Of a stretch of 58,090 nucleotides of DNA, positions 26,501-35,793 are shown in pieces. A program made the translations under genes and the position numbers. The DNA is from Rhodococcoides kroppenstedtii. Its GTDB lineage: Bacteria > Actinomycetota > Actinomycetes > Mycobacteriales > Mycobacteriaceae. Within the stretch, counting starts at the first letter, position 1, and each line of letters starts with the position of its first letter. The DNA is taken from contig NZ_FOJN01000020.1 of NCBI RefSeq assembly GCF_900111805.1, forward strand, positions 1 to 58,090, read 5' to 3'. The notes below the pieces were generated by a model. It searched no databases, was not told the DNA's origin, and worked only from the letters and a program-made list of their open reading frames with translations.

Positions 26501-26721
26501 TCTACGGCCTCCTGAACAGCCCCGCGCAGATCACCGCCGCGCAGGAGATGGCGCGAGCCAAGGGCGGGTCGGTTCCGGACGTCGGTCGGCTGCCGGCCGG
26601 GCAGTTCTACGCGGCGGTCGAGGGCGCCGAGTTCCGTCGCACCGCCACCCCGCTGTGCCTGACCTACCACCCCAAGAGCCCGCCCACGGAAGAGGAGGTC
26701 CTCGCGCTGGCGCGCGACTGA
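23599..26721 (+). CDS. Tandem P-loop ATPase: AAA module fused to HerA/FtsK-like module
   Basis: 1040 aa with two complete ATPase modules. Module 1: Walker A GPAGSGKTH (71-79) and Walker B VLAIDQID (246-253), an AAA/ORC- or KAP-like ATPase. Module 2: Walker A GSGSGKT (about 662-668) and Walker B LFVMDEAQNY (about 911-920), followed by ASQARKYGLGLVFATQAPKG, the sensor/arginine region of HerA-like DNA translocases. A central region (about 440-600) has no recognised domain. ATG at 23599 overlaps the previous stop by one base (TGATG); ATG 23611 is another candidate. HerA-type pumps commonly work as hexamers with nucleases, and here a Vsr/DUF559 nuclease lies in the same operon. The fusion of both ATPases in one chain is unusual. 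Confidence 0.85.
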   Translation: MGTSMSTADDRIRALESVRLSWAPTPDDVWRSQSDVHVAGLHDRVYADVMAAYTDAEKSDDASPLGVVVRGPAGSGKTHLLGQVREEIQERGGYFFLIRLLDAAGFWRSVLMGMLDDLTRPSGRGDDSQLALMLRRLCEVGGVDETVRAQVMGETMIDVDALNTFVAAVYKVHPRHRRTSQHTLRSLVLSVAPDTGVQDIGDAYLQSIDDVDPEEFRAWGIVRAELGHQGIAENISRLLAITGPTVLAIDQIDTLVAQARTGSDQEFADAREDKVVEQLAHGLMSLRETLPRTASVLSALSSAWDLIEARGTAPVKDRFRVTTDLERIPSSDIGRLLLGRRLNACFRDVGFVPPHETWPVSAEAFEQAPDFTPRQLLIAVDRHIRRCLDSGVAAELTDFRDKGDGTGGATVEIKQDELAALDERYAALIADADIGVALSPTTEDVLVPSLLAAGLTAWIHEHQSSDDSLAQDPPPSGRAALHARLRHTVDTDTDDEEHWCFRAITSPNSRAAQARIERAVTAAGLHIDMPRRRLILIRNTAWPKGVKTEQIVAAVRRAGAVEVELTDPDRRALTALGRLLDENSPALTSWLLSRKPAHEIELFRKTLPEVSVVDDERALIEPEPITSRPARRPEIEIGTELSTNAEVRIPLEALRKHTAIFAGSGSGKTVLIRRLVEECALQGVSAIVLDINNDLARLGTPWPDDERTWPPGDEAKATAYLRDTDVVVWTPRKSSGRPLSFQPLPDFASVVGDRDEFDASVESALAALAPAASAVGTTEKAKHRQAVLKSALDGFGRRAQGGSLADFVELLENLPDDVSEMRDATRIAADLAENLKAAMTNDPLFAGSGTPVDPGVLLTPAEGKKARVSVINLAGLTTEDQKQSFVNQLQMGLFAWIKKNPAGDRPLGGLFVMDEAQNYAPSDRYTPATHSTLALASQARKYGLGLVFATQAPKGLHNRIAGNAATQFYGLLNSPAQITAAQEMARAKGGSVPDVGRLPAGQFYAAVEGAEFRRTATPLCLTYHPKSPPTEEEVLALARD

Positions 26722-26747
26722 CGGCGAGGGCGCCGCGGCGTCGCGCG

Positions 26748-26753
26748 TAACTT
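26748..26753 (+). promoter_or_regulatory. -10 element of aldo/keto reductase gene (leaderless)
   Basis: TAACTT, 7 nt before the ATG at 26761. Confidence 0.5.
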
Positions 26754-26760
26754 GGTTGCC

Positions 26761-27765
26761 ATGGCTTATCGATTTCTGGGCAACAGTGGACTCAAGGTCT
26801 CCGAGATCACCTACGGCAACTGGCTGACGCACGGCTCGCAGGTGGAGAACGACGTCGCCACCGCGTGCGTGAAGGCGGCGCTCGACGCGGGTATCACCAC
26901 GTTCGACACCGCCGACGTCTACGCGAACGGCGCCGCAGAGGAAGTGCTGGGCAAGGCCGTCGCGGGCGAGCGCCGGGAAAGCCTCGAGATCTTCACCAAG
27001 GTCTACTTCCCCGTCGGCCCGAAGGGTCCCAACGACACCGGCCTCTCGCGCAAGCACATCCGCGAGGGCATCGACAACTCGCTCCGCCGACTCGGCACGG
27101 ACTACGTCGACCTCTACCAGGCACACCGCTTCGACTACGAGACGCCACTCGAGGAGACCATCGCGGCCTTCGGTGACGTCGTGCAGCAAGGCAAGGCCCT
27201 CTACATCGGCGTCTCGGAGTGGACGGCCGACCAGCTGCGTGAGGCGCAGAGCCTGGCTCGACAGCGCGGCTTCTCCATCGTGTCGAACCAGCCGCAGTAC
27301 TCCGCCCTCTGGCGCGTCATCGAGGCCGAGGTGGTTCCGGCGTCGAGGGAGCTCGGCATCTCGCAGGTGGTCTGGTCCCCGCTGGCGCAGGGCGTGCTGA
27401 CAGGGAAGTACGTGCCCGGCCAGCCGCTCCCCGAGGGATCGCGGGCCACGGACGACAAGGGCGGCGCGGACATGATCTCGCGGTACATGAACGACGAGAC
27501 CCTCACCCGCGTGCAGAAGCTGAAGCCGATCGCCGACGATCTGGGCCTGTCGATGTCGCAGCTCGCCATCGCCTGGGTGCTGGCGAACGACAACGTCGCC
27601 GCGGCCCTCGTGGGCGCCTCCCGCCCGGAGCAGATCGCGGACAACGTCAAGGCCGCCGGCGTCACCCTCGAGGCCGACGTGCTCGCGCGGATCGACGAGG
27701 CCCTCGGCGACATCGTCGAGACGGACCCGGCCAAGACCGTCAGCCCGGAGAAGCGTCTGGTCTGA
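26761..27765 (+). CDS. Aldo/keto reductase, Kv-beta/YghZ-like
   Basis: 334-aa NADPH-dependent TIM-barrel oxidoreductase. The catalytic tetrad is visible: Asp and Tyr in FDTADVYANGAAE, Lys in IFTKVYFPVG and His in LYQAHRFD. The N-terminus (YRFLGNSGLKVSEITYGNW) and the C-terminal nucleotide loop (ALVGASRPEQIADNVKA) place it in the K+-channel beta-subunit-like AKR group. Physiological substrate unknown; likely aldehyde detoxification. ATG at 26761 is favoured by the -10 spacing; the in-frame GTG 9 bp earlier is not. Confidence 0.9.
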   Translation: MAYRFLGNSGLKVSEITYGNWLTHGSQVENDVATACVKAALDAGITTFDTADVYANGAAEEVLGKAVAGERRESLEIFTKVYFPVGPKGPNDTGLSRKHIREGIDNSLRRLGTDYVDLYQAHRFDYETPLEETIAAFGDVVQQGKALYIGVSEWTADQLREAQSLARQRGFSIVSNQPQYSALWRVIEAEVVPASRELGISQVVWSPLAQGVLTGKYVPGQPLPEGSRATDDKGGADMISRYMNDETLTRVQKLKPIADDLGLSMSQLAIAWVLANDNVAAALVGASRPEQIADNVKAAGVTLEADVLARIDEALGDIVETDPAKTVSPEKRLV

Positions 27766-27839
27766 CCGAGGCGGAGCCGGTGTCCCCGAAACGGACGATT
27801 CGGACGGTGGAAGAGCCGTAACCCGTGTGGAATGGGCGG

Positions 27840-29390
27840 ATGACTCCTCCACCCACGCTGCTCGCCGCCGACGGGGGAACCCTGTCGTCGATCGAGAGCG
27901 CCATCAACGGGGCCTTCGAGCCGATCACCACTGCCGTCACGGCCGTCATCTTCTACGCCGTGCCGCTCGGGGGTGCCGACGTTCCCATCGTGGTGTTGTG
28001 GCTACTCGCCGCCGCCGTGATTTTCACCGTCACCTTCAAGCTCCTGCAGGTCAGAGGGGTCAAACACGCGGTCGAGTTGGTGCGCGGCGAGCACGACGAT
28101 CCGGACGCGCCCGGCGAGGTCAGCCACTTTCGTGCCCTCACGGCGGCCGTGTCCGGCACGGTCGGCCTCGGCAACATCGCGGGTGTGGCCGTCGCGGTCA
28201 CGCTGGGCGGCCCCGGCGCCACGCTATGGATGATCCTCGCCGGCTTCCTCGGAATGGCGACGAAGTTCGTCGAATGCACCCTCGGCGTCAAGTACCGGGA
28301 CGTGCACGCGGACGGCACGGTGTCCGGCGGGCCCATGAAGTATCTGACGAAGGGCCTCGCCGAGCGCGGACTGGGCGGACTCGGGAAGGCGATGGCTGCC
28401 GTCTACGCCGTCATCATCCTGTTCTTCGCTCTCTCGGGTGGGAACATGTTCCAGGCCAACCAGACGTACGCGCAGGTTCGGAGCGTCACGGGTGGCGACG
28501 ACGGATTCCTGGGCTCGGACGCGGCGAAGTTCGCCTTCGGTGTCGTCGTCGCCGTGGTGATCGGCCTGGTCATCATCGGCGGGATGAAGTCCATTTCCGC
28601 GGTCACCGCTCGCCTCGTTCCCACCATGGCGATCGTCTACGTCGTCGCCTGCCTCGTCGTCATCGCCGTCAACGTCGAGCAGGTGCCCGGCGCGATCACC
28701 GCGATCGTCGACGGCGCGTTCTCGCCGGAGGGCGTCACCGGTGGGGTGCTCGGCGTGATGATCATCGGCATCCAACGGGCCGCGTTCTCGAACGAGGCGG
28801 GGCTCGGATCCGCGGCCATCGCCCACTCCGCGGTCAAGACACGCCATCCCGTGACCGAGGGCTTCGTCGCCATGCTCGAGCCGTTCATCGACACCGTCGT
28901 CATCTGCACCGCCACCGCCCTGACCATCGTCATCGCCAACACGGCGACCTGGCAGGATCAGCGGGCCGTGGTGGCCGAGACGGGCGAACTTCCCGCGGGC
29001 GGGGTCACTCTGACCTCCGACGCCTTCGCGACCGTCCTGCCGTGGTTCCCGTACATCCTCACGGTGGCGGTGGCCCTGTTCGCCCTGTCCACTGCCATCA
29101 CGTGGGCCTACTACGGATCGCAGGCCTGGCAGTCGCTGTTCGGACGCAGCGCGATTGCCCGGCAGTCGTTCAACGTGATGTTCTGCATGTTCACCGTCGT
29201 CGGCACAGTGCTGTCGCTCGGCGCGGTGCTCGACTTCGCCGACGCCGCACTGTTCGCCCTCGCCTTCGTCAACATCATCGGGCTCTACCTGTTGCTGCCC
29301 GTGGTACGACGTGAACTGCGGGACTACCAGGCCCATCGGCGGGAGCGGGCGGGCACGGCAACGCACCCGACGTCCGATCTCGAGGCCTGA
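27840..29390 (+). CDS. Alanine/glycine:sodium symporter (AGCS family)
   Basis: 516-aa membrane symporter for alanine or glycine with Na+. The family signature is clear: ALTAAVSGTVGLGNIAGVAV near residue 100. Other conserved blocks are GGPMKYLTKGL, GGVLGVMIIGIQRAAFSNEA (followed by GLGSAA) and AITWAYYGSQAW. About 10-11 hydrophobic segments. ATG at 27840 is preferred (MTPPPTLLAADGG), with GGAATGGGCGG just upstream; a GTG at 27825 is in frame. A bidirectional terminator follows. It is the last gene of the insert between L14 and S17. Confidence 0.92.
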   Translation: MTPPPTLLAADGGTLSSIESAINGAFEPITTAVTAVIFYAVPLGGADVPIVVLWLLAAAVIFTVTFKLLQVRGVKHAVELVRGEHDDPDAPGEVSHFRALTAAVSGTVGLGNIAGVAVAVTLGGPGATLWMILAGFLGMATKFVECTLGVKYRDVHADGTVSGGPMKYLTKGLAERGLGGLGKAMAAVYAVIILFFALSGGNMFQANQTYAQVRSVTGGDDGFLGSDAAKFAFGVVVAVVIGLVIIGGMKSISAVTARLVPTMAIVYVVACLVVIAVNVEQVPGAITAIVDGAFSPEGVTGGVLGVMIIGIQRAAFSNEAGLGSAAIAHSAVKTRHPVTEGFVAMLEPFIDTVVICTATALTIVIANTATWQDQRAVVAETGELPAGGVTLTSDAFATVLPWFPYILTVAVALFALSTAITWAYYGSQAWQSLFGRSAIARQSFNVMFCMFTVVGTVLSLGAVLDFADAALFALAFVNIIGLYLLLPVVRRELRDYQAHRRERAGTATHPTSDLEA

Positions 29391-29400
29391 CGACCAACGT

Positions 29401-29437
29401 GAACGGCCCCGCACTCACCAGGAGTGCGGGGCCGTTC
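29401..29437. terminator. Bidirectional terminator between symporter gene and rpsQ
   Basis: Perfect 16-bp stem (GAACGGCCCCGCACTC at 29401-29416, complement at 29422-29437) with loop ACCAG, between two convergent genes: 11 bp after the symporter stop and 15 bp after the rpsQ stop. Confidence 0.88.
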
Positions 29438-29452
29438 GCGGCGGTGCAGGTC

Positions 29453-29731
29453 TTACTTGGCCTTCTCGAGGACCTCGACCAGTCGCCAGTGCTTCGTGGC
29501 GGACAGGGGGCGGGTCTCCATGAGCTGAACGCGGTCGCCGACGCCGGCGATCCCGTTCTCGTCGTGGGCCTTGACCTTGGTGGTGCGTCGGATGATCTTG
29601 CCGTAGAGGGCGTGCTTCACACGGTCCTCGAGCTCGACGACGATCGTCTTCTGCATCTTGTCGGAGACGACGTAGCCGATACGCGTCTTCCGGCTGTTGC
29701 GGGTCTCTTCAGTCACTGCTTCCTCGCTCAC
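29453..29731 (-). CDS. rpsQ: 30S ribosomal protein S17
   Basis: 92 aa. OB-fold primary 16S rRNA binder; [20 protein letters not shown] and the [20 protein letters not shown] signature are present. ATG overlaps the rpmC stop by 4 bp. Last gene of the S10 block, ended by a hairpin. Confidence 0.98.
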   Translation of the reverse strand: MSEEAVTEETRNSRKTRIGYVVSDKMQKTIVVELEDRVKHALYGKIIRRTTKVKAHDENGIAGVGDRVQLMETRPLSATKHWRLVEVLEKAK

Positions 29732-29973
29732 GCTGCGTCACCTGCCGTGTCCTCGGACGGACCGCTGGCCAGCCCGAGCTCACGCTCACGCATGACGGTG
29801 TAGATGCGCGCGATCTCGTGGCGGACGACGCGCAGTCGACGGTTGTTGTCCAGCTGACCGGTGGCCATCTGGAAGCGGAGGTTGAACAGCTCCTCCTTCG
29901 ACTCACGAAGGCGGTCGATCAGTTCTTCGTCACCGAGCTCGCGGAGCTCGGCAGCCGGGGTACCGGTAGCCAT
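29728..29973 (-). CDS. rpmC: 50S ribosomal protein L29
   Basis: 81 aa. Two-helix protein near the peptide exit tunnel; [20 protein letters not shown] and [19 protein letters not shown] are typical. Its start shares one base with the rplP stop. A short acidic tail extends beyond the common core. Confidence 0.97.
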   Translation of the reverse strand: MATGTPAAELRELGDEELIDRLRESKEELFNLRFQMATGQLDNNRRLRVVRHEIARIYTVMRERELGLASGPSEDTAGDAA

Positions 29974-30389
29974 CAGAACTGAACCTCCCTCGTGACGATG
30001 CGTGCCTTCATGGGCAGCTTGTGGATCGCGCGGGTCAGCGCCTCGCGGGCGATGGCCTCGTCCGGGTAGCTGAGCTCGAAGAGCACGCGACCGGGCTTGA
30101 CGTTGGCGACCCACCACTCCGGCGAACCCTTACCGGAACCCATGCGGGTCTCGGCCGGCTTCTTGGTGAGCGGGCGGTCCGGGTAGATGTTGATCCAGAC
30201 CTTGCCGCCACGCTTGATGTGGCGGGTGACGGCGATACGAGCCGCCTCGATCTGACGGTTGGTGACGTAGGCCGGCCCGAGAGCCTGGATGCCGTAGTCA
30301 CCGAAGGTCACCTGAGTCCCGCCCTTGGCGGCACCCGAACGCTTGGGGTGGTGCTGCTTGCGGTGCTTGACCCGACGGGGGATCAACAT
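29973..30389 (-). CDS. rplP: 50S ribosomal protein L16
   Basis: 138 aa. [20 protein letters not shown] and [20 protein letters not shown] with [20 protein letters not shown] are family signatures. It lines the A-site tRNA corridor. It begins 3 bp after rpsC. Confidence 0.98.
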   Translation of the reverse strand: MLIPRRVKHRKQHHPKRSGAAKGGTQVTFGDYGIQALGPAYVTNRQIEAARIAVTRHIKRGGKVWINIYPDRPLTKKPAETRMGSGKGSPEWWVANVKPGRVLFELSYPDEAIAREALTRAIHKLPMKARIVTREVQF

Positions 30390-30392
30390 GCG

Positions 30393-31887
<1,495 letters not shown>

Positions 31888-31901
31888 TCTCTAACTCCTC
31901 C

Positions 31902-32735
31902 CTAGCGCTTCTTGCCGGTGCGGCGGCGGCGGACGATCAGCTGATCGGACGGCTTGTTCTTGCGGGTACGGCCTTCCGGCTGTCCCCAGGGGCTGACCGG
32001 GTGGCGACCACCGGAGGTCTTGCCCTCACCACCACCGTGCGGGTGGTCGACCGGGTTCATGACGACACCGCGGACCGTGGGGCGCTTGCCCTTCCAGCGC
32101 ATGCGGCCGGCCTTGCCCCAGTTGATGTTGGACTGCTCGGCGTTGCCGACCTCGCCGACGGTGGCGCGGCAGCGCACGTCGACGCGGCGGATCTCACCGG
32201 AGGGCATACGCAGCGTGGCGTAGGGGCCTTCCTTGCCGAGGAGCTGGATTCCGGCGCCGGCGGAGCGGGCCATCTTGGCTCCGCCGCCGGGACGCAGCTC
32301 CACCGCGTGGATGGTGGTACCCGTCGGGATGTTGCGCAGCGGCAGGTTGTTACCGGGCTTGATGTCCGCGGTCGCACCGGACTCGATGGGCGAACCCTGC
32401 GAGATGCCCTTCGGCGCGATGATGTAGCGCTTCTCGCCGTCGGCGTAATGCAGCAGCGCGATGTTGGCGGTGCGGTTGGGGTCGTACTCGATGTGAGCGA
32501 CCTTGGCCGGCACGCCGTCCTTGTCGTTGCGACGGAAGTCGATCAGACGGTAGGCGCGCTTGTGGCCGCCACCCTTGTGACGGGTGGTGATGCGGCCATG
32601 GGCGTTGCGGCCTCCGCGGCCGTGCAGCGGGCGGATGAGCGACTTCTCCGGTGTCGAGCGCGTGATCTCCGCGAAATCGGAGACACTCGCGCCGCGACGA
32701 CCGGGAGTGGTCGGCTTGTACTTGCGAATTGCCAT
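31902..32735 (-). CDS. rplB: 50S ribosomal protein L2
   Basis: 277 aa. [20 protein letters not shown] and the C-terminal [20 protein letters not shown] are diagnostic. Required for peptidyl-transferase centre assembly. 48 bp after rplW, the largest gap within the block. Confidence 0.98.
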   Translation of the reverse strand: MAIRKYKPTTPGRRGASVSDFAEITRSTPEKSLIRPLHGRGGRNAHGRITTRHKGGGHKRAYRLIDFRRNDKDGVPAKVAHIEYDPNRTANIALLHYADGEKRYIIAPKGISQGSPIESGATADIKPGNNLPLRNIPTGTTIHAVELRPGGGAKMARSAGAGIQLLGKEGPYATLRMPSGEIRRVDVRCRATVGEVGNAEQSNINWGKAGRMRWKGKRPTVRGVVMNPVDHPHGGGEGKTSGGRHPVSPWGQPEGRTRKNKPSDQLIVRRRRTGKKR

Positions 32736-32783
32736 GTTTGTCTCGTCCCTTGATCCTCGAGGACCCTCGTGAGCTCCGGCCGC

Positions 32784-33089
32784 TTACGCGACCGGGCCTC
32801 CGAAGATCTCGATGGGCTTGCTGTCGGCCGAGAGGGTCACGAGCGCGCGCTTGGTGGACTTGCGCGTGCCGTAGCCGAATCGGGTCCGCTTACGCTTACC
32901 CTGCCGGTTGGCGGTGTTGACGCTGGTCACGGTCACGCCGAAGATCTTCTCCACGGCGATCTTGATCTGCGTCTTGTTCGAGTCGGGGTGCACGATGAAC
33001 GTGTAGGTCCCCTGCTCGATCAGGCCGTAGGACTTCTCCGAGATGACCGGCGCCAGCAGGATGTCGCGGGGGTCCGCGATGGTGCTCAC
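32784..33089 (-). CDS. rplW: 50S ribosomal protein L23
   Basis: 101 aa. [20 protein letters not shown], then [20 protein letters not shown] and [18 protein letters not shown]. Forms the docking site for trigger factor and SRP at the tunnel exit. GTG start at 33089 overlaps the rplD stop by 4 bp. Confidence 0.98.
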   Translation of the reverse strand: MSTIADPRDILLAPVISEKSYGLIEQGTYTFIVHPDSNKTQIKIAVEKIFGVTVTSVNTANRQGKRKRTRFGYGTRKSTKRALVTLSADSKPIEIFGGPVA

Positions 33090-33775
33090 TTGTCGTCCTC
33101 CTGTGCTTCCGCAGTCGCCGAGCGAGCCGGACCTGCGATGAAGGTGTTCAGCGCCTCGACCGTGAAGACCACGTCGTCGCTCTCGAGGACGTCGTAGGTG
33201 TTCAGCTGGTCGGGGGCGATGGGGTGCACACCGTCGAGGTTCTGCACCGACTTCCAGGCAGCGAGGTCCGCGCGGCCGATGACCAGCAGGACCTTCTTGC
33301 GATCGGTGAGCTCGGCGAGGAAGGAACGCGCGCCCTTGGTGGACGGCACCTGGCCTGCGACCAGCTCGGTGATCACGTGGATGCGCTCGCTGCGCGCCCG
33401 GTCGGAGAGGGCTCCGCGCAGGGCGGCGGCCTTCATCTTCTTGGGGGTGCGCTGGCTGTAGTCGCGCGGCTGCGGGCCGTGGACCGTGCCACCGCCGACG
33501 AACTGCGGAGCGCGGGTCGAACCCTGGCGTGCGCGGCCGGTGCCTTTCTGGCGGTACGGCTTCTTGCCGCCGCCGCGGACGTCGCCGCGCGTCTTCGTCG
33601 CGTGCGTGCCCTGGCGTGCGGCCGCGAGCTGCGCGACGACGACCTGGTGCATCAGCGCGATGTTCGCGGTGCGGTCGAAGATCTCGGCGGGGAGATCGAC
33701 GGTGCCATTGGTCTTGCCGCCGGCTTCCTTGACGTCGAGAGACAGCGTCGTGCCGCTCTTCTCGAGACTGGTCAT
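33086..33775 (-). CDS. rplD: 50S ribosomal protein L4
   Basis: 229 aa. The exit-tunnel loop region [20 protein letters not shown] and the C-terminal [20 protein letters not shown] region are as expected. L4 represses its own S10 operon in E. coli, but I see no matching E. coli-type leader here. Start overlaps rplC by 4 bp. Confidence 0.98.
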   Translation of the reverse strand: MTSLEKSGTTLSLDVKEAGGKTNGTVDLPAEIFDRTANIALMHQVVVAQLAAARQGTHATKTRGDVRGGGKKPYRQKGTGRARQGSTRAPQFVGGGTVHGPQPRDYSQRTPKKMKAAALRGALSDRARSERIHVITELVAGQVPSTKGARSFLAELTDRKKVLLVIGRADLAAWKSVQNLDGVHPIAPDQLNTYDVLESDDVVFTVEALNTFIAGPARSATAEAQEDDK

Positions 33776-34437
33776 GCTCGCGCACCACCCTTCACTGCGC
33801 TCTTGACGATCACGACGCCGCCCTTGCGGCCCGGGATCGCACCCTTGATCAGCAGCAGGCCGTTCTCGGCGTCCACCTTGTGGACCGAGAGGTTCTGCGT
33901 CGTGACGCGGTCGCTACCCATCCGACCCGACATGCGCATGCCCTTGAACACGCGACCGGGGGTGGCGCAACCACCGATGGAACCGGGGCGACGGTGCACG
34001 GCCTGCGCGCCGTGGCTGGCGCCCTGGCCGGCGAAGCCGTGGCGCTTCATCGTGCCGGCGAAGCCCTTGCCCTTGCTGATGCCGGTGACGTCGACGTAGG
34101 CGCCGTCCTCGAACTCGGCGGCGGTGAGCTCCTGGCCGACCTCGAAGGCGGCGGCGTCGGCGACGCGCAGCTCGGCGAGGTGGCGGCGCGGCGTGACGCC
34201 GGCCTTGGCGAACTGACCGGTGACCGGCTTGTTCACCTTGCGGGGATCGATGGCGCCGAAGGCGACCTGGACGGCGCTGTAGCCGTCGCGCTCCTCGGTG
34301 CGGATCGCGGTCACGACGTTCGGATCCGCCTTGACGACGGTGACCGGGACGACGCGGTTGTTCTCGTCGAAGACCTGGGTCATACCGAGCTTGGTGCCCA
34401 GAATTCCCTTGGCCGGACGGTTCTTGTTGTCAGTCAT
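33772..34437 (-). CDS. rplC: 50S ribosomal protein L3
   Basis: 221 aa. [20 protein letters not shown] and the loop near the peptidyl-transferase centre, [20 protein letters not shown], are conserved. ATG at 34437 lies 14 bp after rpsJ. Confidence 0.98.
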   Translation of the reverse strand: MTDNKNRPAKGILGTKLGMTQVFDENNRVVPVTVVKADPNVVTAIRTEERDGYSAVQVAFGAIDPRKVNKPVTGQFAKAGVTPRRHLAELRVADAAAFEVGQELTAAEFEDGAYVDVTGISKGKGFAGTMKRHGFAGQGASHGAQAVHRRPGSIGGCATPGRVFKGMRMSGRMGSDRVTTQNLSVHKVDAENGLLLIKGAIPGRKGGVVIVKSAVKGGARA

Positions 34438-34451
34438 GGTTGTCTCCGCGC

Positions 34452-34757
34452 TCACTGAATGTTGACGTCGACGCTGGCCGGCAGGTCGATACGCATGAGT
34501 GCGTCGACGGTCTTCGGCGTCGGGTCGAGAATGTCGATGAGTCGCTTGTGAGTACGCATCTCGAAGTGCTCGCGAGAATCCTTGTACTTGTGCGGCGAAC
34601 GAATGACGCAGTACACGTTCTTCTCGGTGGGCAACGGCACAGGTCCGACCACGCGGGCCCCGGTACGGGTCACCGTCTCGACGATCTTGCGCGCGGACGC
34701 GTCGATCGCTTCGTGGTCGTAGGCCTTGAGCCTGATGCGGATCTTCTGTCCCGCCAC
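34452..34757 (-). CDS. rpsJ: 30S ribosomal protein S10
   Basis: 101 aa. [20 protein letters not shown] and [20 protein letters not shown] are typical; also the NusE antitermination factor. First gene of the eleven-gene S10 block. GGAAGAGGA lies upstream of the ATG. Confidence 0.98.
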   Translation of the reverse strand: MAGQKIRIRLKAYDHEAIDASARKIVETVTRTGARVVGPVPLPTEKNVYCVIRSPHKYKDSREHFEMRTHKRLIDILDPTPKTVDALMRIDLPASVDVNIQ

Positions 34758-34782
34758 GCTTATGTCCTCTTCCTTGCCCGTA

Positions 34783-34814
34783 GGTGTCGACCGACTCGGG
34801 TGTCAACCAACTCG
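34783..34814 (-). repeat. 2 x 16-bp tandem repeat in S10 leader
   Basis: GGTGTCGACCGACTCG (34783-34798) is followed directly by GGTGTCAACCAACTCG; two changes. Confidence 0.75.
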
Positions 34815-35194
34815 GTGGGTCTTCTCTCGGTTCGCCGGGAACGAGTCCCGGTCGATCCGGCAGTGCGCGCCCGGCCCCCTGACGGGACGGACGACATCCG
34901 ATGACGAATCACGTGGCGGAGCCGCTGGCGGGCACGCGAGGCGTGGCCTGGACTACCGTTGCCGCTGTTCATCTGTCATGGATCTCCGGTCCACGCGGTC
35001 GGGCGTGTCGCAATCCCGACCAGTCCTCTGCCCGGTCCGGTCTCCCGGATGGGCGAGTCACGTGCGAACCGGATGCGCCCATCGAGCCGGCGCGATCACT
35101 GCTTGGTTCACTGCTTGTTCTACTGCTCTGCCGAGACTCTCCGCGCACGCACGGGGCGCACGACAGCGATCGCCTCGGTCAAGGCAACCCGACG

Positions 35195-35224
35195 AGTATG
35201 ACCCACGGACGGGGTTCAGTTCAA
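35195..35224 (-). promoter_or_regulatory. Promoter of the S10 block
   Basis: Minus-strand TTGAAC (35219-35224), 18-nt spacer, CATACT (35195-35200). Confidence 0.6.
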
Positions 35225-35269
35225 ATCGACCCCGTCACACTCGTCCGGGATCGGACGACGTCGCCCGAG

Positions 35270-35275
35270 TAGGGT
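35270..35275 (+). promoter_or_regulatory. -10 element of DUF4442 gene (leaderless)
   Basis: TAGGGT, 8 nt before the ATG at 35284. Confidence 0.4.
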
Positions 35276-35283
35276 CCGCGGTC

Positions 35284-35757
35284 ATGACCACCGCGACCGG
35301 TACGTACGCCCTGTGGAGGCGTCTACCGCGCCCCGTGCGCAGCCCGTTGTTCTCCGTCGGCATGTGCGCGCGGGTGCCGTTCTTCGCCACCGTGCTCCCC
35401 CGCGTGCGGGAGCTCGAACCCGGCCGGTGCGTGGTGACGGCACCGAAGTGGTTCGGCGTGCAGAACCATCTGCACACCTTCCACGCCATCGCGTCCTGCA
35501 ACCTCGCGGAAGTGGCCATGGGCATGCTCGCCGAGGCGACCGTGCCGACGACGCACCGATGGATCCCCAAGGGGATGACGGTGTCCTACCTCGCGGCGGG
35601 GCGGACCGGCATGACGGCGCGGGCCGAACTGGACGAGCTCCCCGACTTCACCGCCGTCACCGAGGGGACCGACCTTGTGATCCCGGTGTACCTGACGGAT
35701 CGGTCGGGCGCCGAGGTGGTGCACGCGGACATCACGGTGTGGGTCACACCCAGATAA
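35284..35757 (+). CDS. DUF4442 hotdog-fold protein (thioesterase-like)
   Basis: 157 aa. The pattern GVQNHLHTFHAIASCNLAEV (helix of the hotdog fold) followed by IPKGMTVSYLAAGRTGMTA matches the DUF4442/YiiD-C group, related to acyl-CoA thioesterases. The conserved N-H-x-G-T style segment reads NHLHTFHA. Acyl substrate unknown. It is divergent from the S10 block. Its last codons and stop are duplicated just downstream. Confidence 0.8.
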   Translation: MTTATGTYALWRRLPRPVRSPLFSVGMCARVPFFATVLPRVRELEPGRCVVTAPKWFGVQNHLHTFHAIASCNLAEVAMGMLAEATVPTTHRWIPKGMTVSYLAAGRTGMTARAELDELPDFTAVTEGTDLVIPVYLTDRSGAEVVHADITVWVTPR

Positions 35758-35774
35758 TCGGTGTGGGTCACACC
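35736..35774 (+). repeat. Duplicated palindromic 24-bp unit across a stop codon
   Basis: GGTGTGGGTCACACC occurs at 35736-35750 and 35760-35774; each is itself an inverted repeat (GGTGTG/CACACC around GGT). The first copy encodes the last residues of the DUF4442 protein; the second follows the stop. They may also serve as a weak terminator between convergent genes. Confidence 0.8.
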
Positions 35775-35793
35775 CGAATAGAACCGTGCGCGC

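Larger units (their letters stand above)
34758..35283 (-). other. S10 operon leader and promoter region
   Basis: 526 bp without a supported gene. From the promoter at 35195-35224 to rpsJ lies a leader of about 430 nt. Close to rpsJ is a tandem 16-bp duplication (34783-34814). TTGACA at 34807-34812 on the minus strand, with TACGGG 18 nt downstream, could be a second, weaker promoter. Confidence 0.5.

Noticed and set aside
23599..26721. Reading the double ATPase as FtsK or a conjugation TraG/VirD4 protein
   Set aside because: No membrane segments or gamma domain, no relaxase or other transfer genes nearby.
34758..35283. Small open frames in the S10 leader as genes
   Set aside because: No ribosome sites, no conserved features, and they overlap the promoter and leader of the S10 block.
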